DNA of 64,000 nucleotides from Lachnospiraceae bacterium (GCA_902362715.1 CABIXN010000007.1:82168-146167), one strand, 5' to 3'. Shown: positions 34,140 to 42,516, numbered from the stretch's first letter. A program made the numbers and translations. The notes: generated by a model from the letters alone, not told the origin.

Positions 34140-36791
34140 CTAGTGGGCTTCATACCAGTTGCTTCCTTCCTTGGTATCCGTCTCCAGACGTACTTCTAAA
34201 TGCGCGGCATTCTGCATTTCTTCATTCAAAATCTGCTTCACCTGTTCCACTTCATTGTCTGCTGTCTCAATCAGCAGTTCATCATGCACCTGAAGAATCA
34301 GCTTTGATTTCAGCTGTTCTTTTTTCAGTCTTGCCCTCACACGGTTCATGGCAATTTTAATAATATCCGCCGCCGTTCCCTGAATAGGCGAATTCATGGC
34401 AATACGTTCTCCAAAGGAACGCTGCATAAAATTGCTTGAAAACAGTTCCGGCACCGGCCTTCTCCGTCCGAACATTGTAACAGCATAGCCGGTATCTTTC
34501 GCATCCTTTACAAGTCTGTCCAAAAATTCTTTAATACCAGGATACGTTTCAAAATAACTTTTGATATACATTTCCGCTTCTTTTCTTGTAATGCTTAAAT
34601 CCTGGCTCAGTCCAAAGGAACTGATTCCATAGACAATCCCAAAGTTTACGGCCTTGGCATTTCTTCTCTGCAGATCGGTAACCTCCTCAAAGGGCGTATG
34701 GAACACCTGGGAAGCCGTTACCCGATGAATATCTTCTGCATGTCTATATGCCTCAATCAGATTTTTATCCCCAGACATATGGGCCAGCACACGCAGCTCA
34801 ATCTGAGAATAATCCGCATCCAGAAAAACAAATCCGTCTTTTGGCAGAAATACCTTTCGGATTAGACGCCCAAGCTCCATTCGAATGGGAATATTCTGAA
34901 GGTTCGGTTCCGTACTGCTTAAACGTCCGGTTGCTGTAATGGTCTGATTAAAGGTGCCGTGAATCCGCCCGTCTGTTAAAATATATGCGGCAAGTCCGTC
35001 TGCATATGTGGATTTCAGCTTCGTCAGCTGACGGTACTCCAGAATATCAGAAACAATTGGGTAATCCAAAGCCAGCTTATCTAAAACATCCGCCGCTGTG
35101 GAATAACCTGTTTTTGTTTTTTTGCCATTTGGCATATTCAGTTTATCAAACAAAATTCCCCCCAGCTGCTTTGGAGAATTAATATTAAAACGTTCCCCGG
35201 CCTGGTCATAGATTTTTTGTTCCAGTTCCTGAATTTTCACCGACAGCTCTTCTCCATAAATTTTAAGAGCCTCTGCATCCACACAGATTCCTTCCATCTC
35301 CATATCCGCCAGTGTAAATGCCAGGGGCATTTCCACCGACCGGTACAGCTTTAACATCTGTGTTTCCTCTAACTGCTTCTCAAGAGCCGTATGGCAGGCC
35401 AGGGAAATATAAGCGGTATAGCAGGCAAGACGGTTTAACTCCTCTTCCTTTTCCTCATTGGCTTTTGCAAAACTCAGCTTTCCAATTAAATCCATCCGTG
35501 ACGGGATCATCAGATTCAGATAATCCTTTGCCAGATCATCATAAGAATATTCATTCTTTAAAGGATTCAATAAATAGGCAGCAATGGTCGTATCAAAACA
35601 GCTCTGCTCCTCCGGGATACTGATCTGTTTGAGCAGAGCTTTCAAATCAGGTGTTACAAGCAATGCTGCACAAGATGCCAGCATCTGGATTTTTTCAAGC
35701 AGATAGCTTTCTGTTAAAAATCCTTCTGTTTTTATAAAGACCGTTTTTTCTTCAGAAAGGCTCACTGATATTCCATAGATCTGCCCCTTTTCTGCAATCA
35801 GGGCAATTCCCGTCGCTGCCTTTGACCGGCCCAGCTCCTGACTGGCTTCCGCAAAAAAGGTCTCCGCCTCATCCAGCATGGTAATGGTTTTAAAATGCTG
35901 TTCCGCCTGATTTTTCGGAGTATCCAGTTCAAATCTGGACAGCATATTTTTAAACTCCAGGCGTTTGAAATATACATAAGCTTCTTCTGTATAAAAATCT
36001 TTTAAAAGCGCATCTTCGATCTGATATTCAATCCCGGCATGTACATCAATGGCAGCCAGAGTTTTGCTCATACAGGCCATATCATAGTGCTCCCGCAGAG
36101 CATTCTGTGCCCGGGGAGGCTTGATCTCCTCCAGATGCTCATAGGCGTTCTCAATACTGTGAAATGCTGTAATCAGATTGGTCGCTGTCTTTTCTCCAAT
36201 TCCCGGAACCCCCGGGATATTATCCGCCGTGTCTCCCATAAGAGCTTTCACATCAATAAACTCCCCTGGAGTGACCTGATACTTATCCACTACATCACGG
36301 GCGTAATAATCCTCAATTTCCGTTCCGGTCCGTTTGGTCTTGGGTATCCGGATTTTTGTATGTTCTGTGGCAAGCTGCAAAAGATCCCGGTCGCCGGACA
36401 CGATACTGACTTCTAGCCCGGCCTCCTCACACTGCCTTGCAATGGTTCCCAGAATATCATCCGCTTCATACCCTTCTTTTTCCATAATCACAATTCCCAT
36501 TGCCTGAAGCACTTCTTTCATAACGGGAACCTGCTGGCGCAGTTCCTCTGCCATAGGCTTTCTTGTTCCCTTATAGTCTTCAAACATTTTATGGCGGAAA
36601 GTAGGCGCATGAACGTCAAAAGCTACCGTTAAGTAATCCGGCTTTTCTTCATCCAGTATTTTAAATAATATATTTAAAAATCCATACACTGCATTGGTAT
36701 GCAGGCCCTCAGAGTTGGTGAGATCGGGAATCCCGAAAAAAGCTCTGTTTAAAATACTGTGTCCGTCAATCAATACGATTTTTTTATTCAT
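34140..36791 (-). CDS. polA: DNA polymerase I
   Basis: This enzyme does repair and Okazaki-fragment processing. With the ATG at 36791 (GGAGG 5 nt upstream; the open frame extends to 36884 but has no ribosome site) it is 883 aa. It has an N-terminal 5'-3' exonuclease (IDGHSILNRAFFG, EADDILGTIA, TADNIPGVPGIGEKTA), a middle 3'-5' exonuclease-like domain, and a family A polymerase domain (DYSQIELRVLAHMSGD, RRNAKAVNFGIVYGIS, LQVHDELLIE). The middle domain lacks the catalytic Asp-x-Glu (GIALIAEKG replaces VALDTET-like), so proofreading is probably absent, as in Bacillus and Taq. Confidence 0.97.
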   Translation of the reverse strand: MNKKIVLIDGHSILNRAFFGIPDLTNSEGLHTNAVYGFLNILFKILDEEKPDYLTVAFDVHAPTFRHKMFEDYKGTRKPMAEELRQQVPVMKEVLQAMGIVIMEKEGYEADDILGTIARQCEEAGLEVSIVSGDRDLLQLATEHTKIRIPKTKRTGTEIEDYYARDVVDKYQVTPGEFIDVKALMGDTADNIPGVPGIGEKTATNLITAFHSIENAYEHLEEIKPPRAQNALREHYDMACMSKTLAAIDVHAGIEYQIEDALLKDFYTEEAYVYFKRLEFKNMLSRFELDTPKNQAEQHFKTITMLDEAETFFAEASQELGRSKAATGIALIAEKGQIYGISVSLSEEKTVFIKTEGFLTESYLLEKIQMLASCAALLVTPDLKALLKQISIPEEQSCFDTTIAAYLLNPLKNEYSYDDLAKDYLNLMIPSRMDLIGKLSFAKANEEKEEELNRLACYTAYISLACHTALEKQLEETQMLKLYRSVEMPLAFTLADMEMEGICVDAEALKIYGEELSVKIQELEQKIYDQAGERFNINSPKQLGGILFDKLNMPNGKKTKTGYSTAADVLDKLALDYPIVSDILEYRQLTKLKSTYADGLAAYILTDGRIHGTFNQTITATGRLSSTEPNLQNIPIRMELGRLIRKVFLPKDGFVFLDADYSQIELRVLAHMSGDKNLIEAYRHAEDIHRVTASQVFHTPFEEVTDLQRRNAKAVNFGIVYGISSFGLSQDLSITRKEAEMYIKSYFETYPGIKEFLDRLVKDAKDTGYAVTMFGRRRPVPELFSSNFMQRSFGERIAMNSPIQGTAADIIKIAMNRVRARLKKEQLKSKLILQVHDELLIETADNEVEQVKQILNEEMQNAAHLEVRLETDTKEGSNWYEAH

Positions 36792-36890
36792 AAAGTCCTC
36801 CATACCAGCGCATCCGCTGCTGATTGCTGCAAAATAGCAAATACTGTATGCGGACATGTACCGTGTACACGTTTCTTCACACAACAGAAA

Positions 36891-36930
36891 GGATGCTGCA
36901 CTTTGTTTCTCTTATCATTCTGCAACATCC
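36891..36930 (-). terminator. Hairpin downstream of the 33-aa gene
   Basis: The 10-bp stem GGATGTTGCA / TGCAGCATCC (one G.U pair) has a 20-nt loop and is followed by a T-rich stretch on the minus strand. It lies upstream of polA. Confidence 0.5.
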
Positions 36931-36980
36931 CTACTGAATTATACTACATTTTTTATCTGGTGTCACCAGTTGAAAATACA

Positions 36981-37082
36981 CTACTCCGACAGATAATCCC
37001 GATAATCAGCCTCATCTGAAAAAAGCATATATCTTCCGTCTACAAGTCCCATGTAACCTGCTTCTGTAACATAACCTTTCAT
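36981..37082 (-). CDS. Small conserved-looking protein, 33 aa
   Basis: The ATG at 37082 has AAGGAG 10 nt upstream. The 33 codons start MKGYVTEAGYMGLVDG and end ADYRDYLSE. The pattern Gly-Tyr-Met-Gly / Asp-Gly-Arg-Tyr-Met-Leu-Phe / acidic Tyr-rich tail resembles short hypothetical proteins that I recall beside other Lachnospiraceae genes; this memory is not checked. A hairpin follows it. Its function is unknown and it is too short for routine gene callers. Confidence 0.65.
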   Translation of the reverse strand: MKGYVTEAGYMGLVDGRYMLFSDEADYRDYLSE

Positions 37083-37235
37083 TGAATAATCACTCCTTTT
37101 GCTGATACGTTTTGTTTCTGTACGTATTTTCGCAAAATCAGAGTACCATAAACAGGACTTTCAGAATATTTTTATGTAATTATGCCGATATCAGAACATC
37201 CATCCACCTGCATGACCTCACTCAGAAAACAATAA

Positions 37236-37290
37236 GGGGGGGGATATTGCAGAACAGCTGATTAATCAGCTATCCTGCAATATCCCCCCC
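37236..37290 (-). terminator. Large hairpin with G8/C7 base
   Basis: Arms GGGGGGGATATTGCAG and CTGCAATATCCCCCCC enclose a second inverted repeat (CAGCTGATTAATCAGCTG-like). It lies 8 nt after the stop of the 63-aa gene and probably terminates the trigger-factor-like operon, although no U-tract follows. Confidence 0.65.
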
Positions 37291-37298
37291 AAAAGGCC

Positions 37299-37490
37299 CT
37301 ACATCTGATGCCTTACAATTTTATATTCATCATCAGACTGATAATAAGGACATGCCCGAAATGTACCTGTTAAAAAACGGTACATTTCATCCTCGTCCAG
37401 ATTTACATCACAGTAATAACAGTCGTCGTCTTCATCGTATATGTAATTGGAACAAAATTCACACATAGATGCGTTTTTACTCCCTGCCAT
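37299..37490 (-). CDS. Small Cys-rich protein (DUF6472-like)
   Basis: The 63-aa acidic product has the Cys pattern CEFCSNYIYDEDDDCYYC followed by ACPYYQSDDEYKIVRHQM. The four or five cysteines suggest a metal or zinc-ribbon site. It looks like a small family common in Lachnospiraceae (DUF6472 from memory, unverified). It lies 19 nt downstream of the trigger-factor-like gene and is probably cotranscribed with it. Confidence 0.75.
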   Translation of the reverse strand: MAGSKNASMCEFCSNYIYDEDDDCYYCDVNLDEDEMYRFLTGTFRACPYYQSDDEYKIVRHQM

Positions 37491-37509
37491 AACTCACACC
37501 TGAGAATTT

Positions 37510-38475
37510 TTATTCCTGAATTGCAGATGCCAGAAGGAAATCCATTGCTTTTCCTGCAGCAATATCCTGTTTCACCAATTCCAGTCCCTGCTCTCCTAGA
37601 AGTTCTTTCAGTTTTTCCTGATCCATCTGGTAGCTTACTGCCATGCCCCGCAGCTCTCTTTCCAGTTCCGCTTCCATTACTTCTAAGCCTTCCCGCTTTG
37701 CAACTTCTGCTAAAAGGCTCTGGCCTTTGATCATATGCTCTGCCTGAGCAATTGCGCTGTCCTCAAACTGCTGCATGGTCATTCCGTTATATTCCAGATA
37801 AGCTTCCAGGGTCTGGCCGCTGTTGGTCAGCTGATTGATAAATCCCTGTTTTAAATTCTCTGCTGCTGTCTCAATATCTTTCTTTGGAACGGTAATTGTT
37901 GTAGTTTCCATAATCTTATTGACAATGGCATTCTCAACTTCCACAGACAGTTCCTGTTCTTTATGTTTTACAATTTCACTTTTGATATAGTCTTTAAACT
38001 CTGCCAGCGTTTTACACGGAGAAACAGCTGCTGCCATCTCATCTCCTATTTCCGGCATCTTGGCTGTGCGCACTTCCTTGACATCTACCTGAAAAACTGC
38101 TGCTTTTCCTGCAAATTCTGCCGCATGATAATTGGCCGGAAAAGAAACCTTTACTTCCACATGATCACCCTTTTTGCTTCCCAGCAGCTGCTCCTCAAAT
38201 CCGGGAATAAAGGAACCGGAGCCAAGAATAAGTGGATAATCCTTTCCGTCTCCACCCGGAAACGCTTCGCCGTCAATGTAACCTGTAAAATCAATCACAG
38301 TTTCATCTCCGGTTTCAGCCTCACCGTCTTTTGCAGCTTTTTTCGCCGCCATTTTCTGGGCGCGTTTTAATTCTGCCTCAATTTCTTCCTCTGTTACAGT
38401 TACTTCCTGTTTAGGGATTTTAATTCCTTTATATTCACCTAATACAATTGTTATCTTTTCCGCTGTTTCGCTCAT
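37510..38475 (-). CDS. Trigger-factor-like FKBP-type prolyl isomerase lacking the ribosome-binding domain
   Basis: The 321-aa product resembles trigger factor from its PPIase domain onward. It has a short N-terminal beta segment, the helix TEEEIEAELKRAQKMAAKK, the FKBP domain (DETVIDFTGYIDGEAFPGG to FQVDVKEVRTAKMP, about 58-140), and then the helical chaperone arm domain (about 150-321). The N-terminal ribosome-docking domain of about 110 aa, with its GFRxGK motif, is absent. It probably acts off the ribosome as a chaperone/isomerase; a full tig should exist elsewhere. Confidence 0.88.
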   Translation of the reverse strand: MSETAEKITIVLGEYKGIKIPKQEVTVTEEEIEAELKRAQKMAAKKAAKDGEAETGDETVIDFTGYIDGEAFPGGDGKDYPLILGSGSFIPGFEEQLLGSKKGDHVEVKVSFPANYHAAEFAGKAAVFQVDVKEVRTAKMPEIGDEMAAAVSPCKTLAEFKDYIKSEIVKHKEQELSVEVENAIVNKIMETTTITVPKKDIETAAENLKQGFINQLTNSGQTLEAYLEYNGMTMQQFEDSAIAQAEHMIKGQSLLAEVAKREGLEVMEAELERELRGMAVSYQMDQEKLKELLGEQGLELVKQDIAAGKAMDFLLASAIQE

Positions 38476-38682
38476 ATTAATCCTCCAAAATTTTTCATTT
38501 ACATAGAACTTGTTTCAGTATACGTTATCCCACAAAAGATTGCCAGCTATTTTTATATTTTGTTCATGAATTTTTCAGGAAATGGTAATAGCAATCGAAA
38601 ACATGTCATAGTATAATAAATGCGCTGAAAACAGTTAAAATACAGTAAGAAAAAATACTCCGAAAGGAAACAGAACGTACAA

Positions 38683-39417
38683 ATGAAACACACACAGACA
38701 GATGATCTGCAGCAGGAAGATAAACAGATGGAATTGATAAACTCTCTATCCATGGAAGATGTCCTGAAAATAGAACATCCCGAACTTCTTTTAAATAAGG
38801 TTGAGCCCTTCAGCCGTCTGATGATGCAGTATAAATGCGCAATTATGGAAATTGAAACAAAGCTTCAGGTTCTGAATGAAGAGTTCTCCATGAATTACAA
38901 CCGCAATCCCATTGAAGATATCCGGACAAGAATAAAAAAACCTCTGAGTATCGTGGATAAAATGAAACGAAAAGGTTTTCCCTTCTCTGTGGAAAGCATC
39001 GAACAAAATCTGTTTGATGTTGCAGGAATCAAAGTTATCTGTTCTTTTCCGGAAGATATCTACACTGTCCGGGATCTGCTGATCAAACAGGATGATATTA
39101 CACTTGTGGAAGAAAAAGATTACATAAAAAATCCGAAACCCAACGGATACCGCAGTCTGCACCTTCTGGTAGAAATCCCTATCTTTCTTGCAAAGGAAAA
39201 AAAAGCTATGAAAGCTGAGATTCAGCTCAGATCTATAGCTATGGAATGCTGGGCCAGTCTGGAACATAAAATGAAGTATAAAAAAGATATCAAAAATGCT
39301 GATGAGATTTCACAAAAACTGATTCGCTGTGCAGAAATCAGTTTTGAACTGGATAAGCAAATGCAGGAGCTTCGAAGTGAAATTGATGAAGACAATCCGG
39401 AAACACAGTATCTTTAA
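38683..39417 (+). CDS. relQ: Small alarmone synthetase, RelQ type
   Basis: It makes (p)ppGpp from ATP and GDP/GTP. The 244-aa product is a single synthetase domain without hydrolase: RIKKPLSIVDKMKRKG, DVAGIKVICSF, KNPKPNGYRSLHLLVEIP, AEIQLRSIAMECWASLEHKMKYK. Helical N- and C-terminal extensions are typical of RelQ. It is divergent from the trigger-factor-like gene and followed by two tandem hairpins. Confidence 0.93.
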   Translation: MKHTQTDDLQQEDKQMELINSLSMEDVLKIEHPELLLNKVEPFSRLMMQYKCAIMEIETKLQVLNEEFSMNYNRNPIEDIRTRIKKPLSIVDKMKRKGFPFSVESIEQNLFDVAGIKVICSFPEDIYTVRDLLIKQDDITLVEEKDYIKNPKPNGYRSLHLLVEIPIFLAKEKKAMKAEIQLRSIAMECWASLEHKMKYKKDIKNADEISQKLIRCAEISFELDKQMQELRSEIDEDNPETQYL

Positions 39418-39493
39418 TATCTCTTCAAATAACATGTAACGGAGAGGAAAATGGTTGTCGTTAACCAGCTTTTTCTCTTTTTATAGGAATAGA

Positions 39494-39566
39494 AATAGGG
39501 AAGGCATCGACTCGGTAAGTGGCTGCCTTCCCTATTCATGACTGTCTATTAACCGGCAAGACAGTC
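39494..39566 (+). terminator. Two tandem hairpins after relQ
   Basis: The first stem is AATAGGGAAGGCA / TGCCTTCCCTATT (39494-39536, perfect 13 bp) and the second is GACTGTCT / AGACAGTC (39540-39566). They lie 76 nt after relQ and probably end its transcript. Confidence 0.7.
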
Positions 39567-39606
39567 CATTTATTACCAGTATATTACTGCTCTTTTTTCT
39601 CTTTAT

Positions 39607-39811
39607 TTATTCCAAGAAATACTCAACTGATACATTGAAATATTTAGAAAGTGCTTTTAAATTTATTACACTGGGAACACTCCTTCCAGCTTTCCACTTT
39701 GACAAGGTAGTTTGAAAAATTCCAATATCTTTTGAAACTCTGTATGAAGTGTTTGAGCAGCTTTTACAAAAATTTGGTGTTACTCCATATAAAGTCGTAA
39801 AGGAAGTTTAA
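39607..39811. pseudogene. Broken XRE-type HTH gene, halves in opposite orientations
   Basis: On the minus strand (39741 to 39607) there is an open C-terminal half: VSKDIGIFQTTLSKWKAGRS, then a helix ending VSVEYFLE and TAA. On the plus strand (39743 to 39811) the matching N-terminal half reads YEVFEQLLQKFGVTPYKV, then VKEV and TAA. Joined, they would give a complete small Cro/CI-type repressor. Neither half has a start codon with a ribosome site. The simplest reading is a short in-place inversion of the 5' half. Confidence 0.65.
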
Positions 39812-39883
39812 TACCACCAATCCTTTTGTAATTGCCAAATGTTTACATATAGAAGTGTATTTCCAACTTGCCTCATCTGAATT

Positions 39884-39990
39884 CAAGTCCCGCTCTCGCG
39901 AGACTTGGTGCGCGATTCGGGTCCGCTTTGCTGACAATATTCTATTCCCAAGCGCTGCACCTCCTCGCGGAGCGTATATCAGATGGGGGT
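39884..39990. repeat. Element B, copy 2 (first half plus 5' arm)
   Basis: It matches CAAGTC(T/C)CGCTCTCGCGAG through GGAGCGTATATCAGATGGGG. The second half of the element is missing. It joins the truncated Mod gene at 39990. A minus-strand frame through it (39764-39994) is not a gene. Confidence 0.88.
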
Positions 39991-40232
39991 TCAATATAAA
40001 TAAAGTCTTTTTCTTCGGACAGAACGCGTTGCAGGCATTTCATCTATTTCCTCTCTGTGTTCCGCAAAAACAAGACCGTATTTTTTACCGTTCACATCTT
40101 TTTGAGGTCAGAAAGGCAGGACCGCAAATTGCCGGTGTTCTCATCTTGCGGAGCAGCAGCAATAAAACTGTGAATTTCTTTGATTTTCGCAAGCAAATCC
40201 TCACGTTTTTGTTTTGATATGTTTGTACTCAT
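39991..40232 (-). pseudogene. Remnant of a type III restriction-modification methyltransferase (Mod) gene
   Basis: The start ATG at 40232 overlaps the upstream stop (ATGA). The frame reads MSTNISKQKREDLLAKIKEI through a PQDENTGNL motif to LSDLKKM and stops at 40092 (46 aa). In the next frame, from 40098, the reading continues as DVNGKKYGLVFAEHREEIDE before ending at 39991. Together this matches, from memory, the N-terminus of Mod-type DNA methyltransferases. So the gene has a one-base deletion in an A-run and is truncated by element B; all catalytic motifs are lost. Confidence 0.72.
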
Positions 40233-40534
40233 TGCTTGTCCTCCATTTGCTTTTTGAGAAGTTTCGCCTGCAAAATATCCCTCTGCATAGCTAACTCGGC
40301 AACAATTTGATCATTGGTCGATTGGTTAAACGGCACAGAAGATATCGCGAGTTTTGCAGAAGTAACACCCGCTACAGCTTTATCATTAATTCTCAACTCT
40401 TGAATCTTTTTAATCGCATTATTACGGTCAAGATATCCTGCTCCTTGATAACTTTGTATGATGTTTTCTCTTTCCGCTATGTCTTTTATCAGCGATTCTT
40501 TCTCACATATATCTTTTATAGGATTACTCATCAA
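40229..40534 (-). CDS. Unknown 101-aa protein in the AbiE/Mod operon
   Basis: The product is hydrophilic and helical, starts MMSNPIKDICEKESLIKDIA, and has a Gln/Lys-rich C-terminus (LAMQRDILQAKLLKKQMEDKQ) likely to form a coiled coil. It overlaps the broken Mod start by 4 nt and lies 9 nt after the AbiEii toxin gene, so it belongs to the same transcription unit. I do not recognise the family. It could be an accessory of the toxin or of the lost restriction-modification system. Confidence 0.7.
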   Translation of the reverse strand: MMSNPIKDICEKESLIKDIAERENIIQSYQGAGYLDRNNAIKKIQELRINDKAVAGVTSAKLAISSVPFNQSTNDQIVAELAMQRDILQAKLLKKQMEDKQ

Positions 40535-40543
40535 AAATTCTCC

Positions 40544-41440
40544 TTATTTCCATTCGCAATATAAAACAGTCCATTGTTTTGTGAAATTTTTGCTTTCTAT
40601 CGCAGCCACAAAAGGCTGGATAAGAAATATTTTTATAGTTTTTAATACAGCACTAAAGTCATCAGTTTTTGTATCAATTTTTCGACAAAAAGCTTTCCAT
40701 TTCTTTTGCATAGCAGAATCATCTGCAAAACGCATAACTTGCTCAAACTGTTCAATCGTAAATGCGTGTCCACGATTTTCAAATGTCTTTTTAAGTGCTT
40801 CGGTCAAGACTTTACCGTCAAAGTCAAACTTATTGGCAAGGTAATAAATATCATAATAATCTTTCATTCGGCTTGAAAATTCCATCAAGCTGAGGATTGT
40901 ATCGAGCTTTTCGGCAATAGTTGTTTCAAGAGAATATGTATTTACTGTCGGAGCAGTAAAATCATCAAGCTGTGTTGGAATTTTTCGTTTCTCTTGCTTC
41001 GGTACGATAACATCGCCGACACCAAAATCAATACTGAACGGCGTTTTGGTATTTTTGATACATGCTACAAGTGAAGCACCGATACCTGCATACTTCTTTT
41101 GTATAGCAATCGGCGCAATGTCTTTAACTTCAAAAGTAATAAAATCATTTTCTGTTGGAACAGCAATGATTTCCTCTAACACAATTTTTAACTGTTCAGG
41201 AGTATTGGGAACTTTTCGAAGAAGAAAATCTACATCCACCGTTACTCGGCTGTCAAAATCAGTAACCGAATATATAAACAATCCGCCCTTTAGTACAAGG
41301 TTTTCTGCAAACTTTGATTTTTCTAAGCGACGCAGAAACTCCTCTTGGCAAAAAAGCTGCAAGCAGAGCTGATAACTTCTACCACTTTCTTTTGCCTTAT
41401 TTTTTAGTCTTGCAAGTACGGACGCAGCTATATCAGCCAT
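40544..41440 (-). CDS. AbiEii/AbiGii-type nucleotidyltransferase toxin
   Basis: This is the toxin of a type IV-classified toxin-antitoxin pair used in phage abortive infection. The 298-aa product has the nucleotidyltransferase motifs LVLKGGLFIYSV (K51-G53) and VTVDVDFLLRK (D69, D71), then ETTIAEKLDTILSLMEFSSRMKDYYDIYYL. It overlaps the antitoxin gene by 8 nt. Both genes look intact. Confidence 0.92.
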   Translation of the reverse strand: MADIAASVLARLKNKAKESGRSYQLCLQLFCQEEFLRRLEKSKFAENLVLKGGLFIYSVTDFDSRVTVDVDFLLRKVPNTPEQLKIVLEEIIAVPTENDFITFEVKDIAPIAIQKKYAGIGASLVACIKNTKTPFSIDFGVGDVIVPKQEKRKIPTQLDDFTAPTVNTYSLETTIAEKLDTILSLMEFSSRMKDYYDIYYLANKFDFDGKVLTEALKKTFENRGHAFTIEQFEQVMRFADDSAMQKKWKAFCRKIDTKTDDFSAVLKTIKIFLIQPFVAAIESKNFTKQWTVLYCEWK

Positions 41441-42038
41441 TAAGAAGCACCTCCATTACATTCATAAGTTTGCTGTAAACACGCATTTCCTTTGCGTATT
41501 TTGAAAGATTACTTAAATTCTTTTTATCATCTGCGACATAGGCGTTAAGAGCTTTATTAAACAGCTCATTGTCGAGCTTGGTACGATATTTAAAGCAATC
41601 GCAAATAGTACGCTCACGGTCATAAACAGTAAGTTTTACTCCATTAAAATTGCTTTCTGTTTTTCCAATTTCAAATTGAGAATTTTGAATATAATATATT
41701 TTCATAGGCAAAGTATCAAATTTCAGTCTTGTTCTTGAAAATGTCCTTGGAACAGCGATAGACCATTGTCTTGGTGCAAAATCACTGTATCTATAGTAAA
41801 AAAGTGCAGACTCAACGCAAATAATACCTTCAGGAAGAAGCGAGGCAAGTATTTGTTCCTCTTTTATATCTTTTTTCTCGGCAAGCTGATAATATCCATG
41901 CCGTATACGCTCGATATATCCGTCATTGCACAAATTGGCAACATCAAAATTCGAAAGTCCTGCGGAAACAAATTCGGAAGTTTTAGCAATGCCACCTGCA
42001 TTACTTATTATCTTTTCAGCAGTTCTCTTTTTATCCAT
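41433..42038 (-). CDS. AbiEi-type antitoxin / transcriptional autoregulator
   Basis: The 201-aa product has an N-terminal winged-helix domain (AGGIAKTSEFVSAGLSNFDVANLCNDGYIERIRHGYYQL) and the AbiEi C-terminal domain (ICVESALFYYRYSDFAPRQWSIAVPR, then VKLTVYDRERTICDCFKYR). It is expected to repress its own operon and neutralise the downstream AbiEii toxin. It is first in the operon, within an island bracketed by two element B copies. Confidence 0.9.
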   Translation of the reverse strand: MDKKRTAEKIISNAGGIAKTSEFVSAGLSNFDVANLCNDGYIERIRHGYYQLAEKKDIKEEQILASLLPEGIICVESALFYYRYSDFAPRQWSIAVPRTFSRTRLKFDTLPMKIYYIQNSQFEIGKTESNFNGVKLTVYDRERTICDCFKYRTKLDNELFNKALNAYVADDKKNLSNLSKYAKEMRVYSKLMNVMEVLLNG

Positions 42039-42337
42039 TCATACACCAACTTTCAAATTACAATTATCTAAAACTGTGTTCTGAAAATATTCTAATACAA
42101 AAGGGAATGAATATCAACAACTTTTAACACACAGTTTCTTGAAAAAGCAGATCAAAAATATTATTAAAACAGTCAGACAGAATTACCACCCTATACGCAA
42201 GATTAAGTCGTGATGATGACAAAAACGGCATAGCAGCTTGCTATACCGTTTCAACACAACAATATTTAATTTGAGATACAAAACACTTGGGACGCCTTCC
42301 TTACGGAGGGTTCCCTAACACAAAAGCTTCTTTTTTT
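42039..42337. other. Gap upstream of abiE with one hairpin
   Basis: This is an AT-rich region that presumably holds the abiE promoter. The hairpin AAACGGCATAGCA / TGCTATACCGTTT (42223-42252, one mismatch) looks like a terminator. No gene was seen. Confidence 0.5.
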
Positions 42338-42516
42338 CAAGTCTCGCTCTTGCGAGACTTGGTGCACGATTCAGGTCAGCTTTGCTGACAACATTCTATT
42401 CTCAAGCGCTGTACCTCCTGGCGGAGCGTAGATCAGATGGAGGATTAACATCCGACACTGATACCAATTCGTTACTCACCGCCTGCTAAGGCAAAAGTCA
42501 TCCCACATCTGATATG
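42338..42516. repeat. Element B, copy 3 (full)
   Basis: This is a full-length copy: TCTCGCTCTTGCGAGA hairpin, GTCAGCTTTGCTGAC hairpin, GGCGGAGCG, then long inverted arms ATCAGATGGAGGAT ... ATCCCACATCTGAT. It overlaps the 3' end of the next LysR gene by 19 bp and encodes its last residues and stop. Confidence 0.9.

Noticed and set aside
37236..37290. CRISPR-like or origin-like repeat because of the G8/C7 run
   Set aside because: It is a single hairpin at the end of an operon, best explained as a transcription terminator.
39764..39994. 76-aa minus-strand frame over element B copy 2
   Set aside because: It is repeat-derived; the same peptide (NPHLIYAPRG) appears over copy 6 at 63465-63665 and has no ribosome site.
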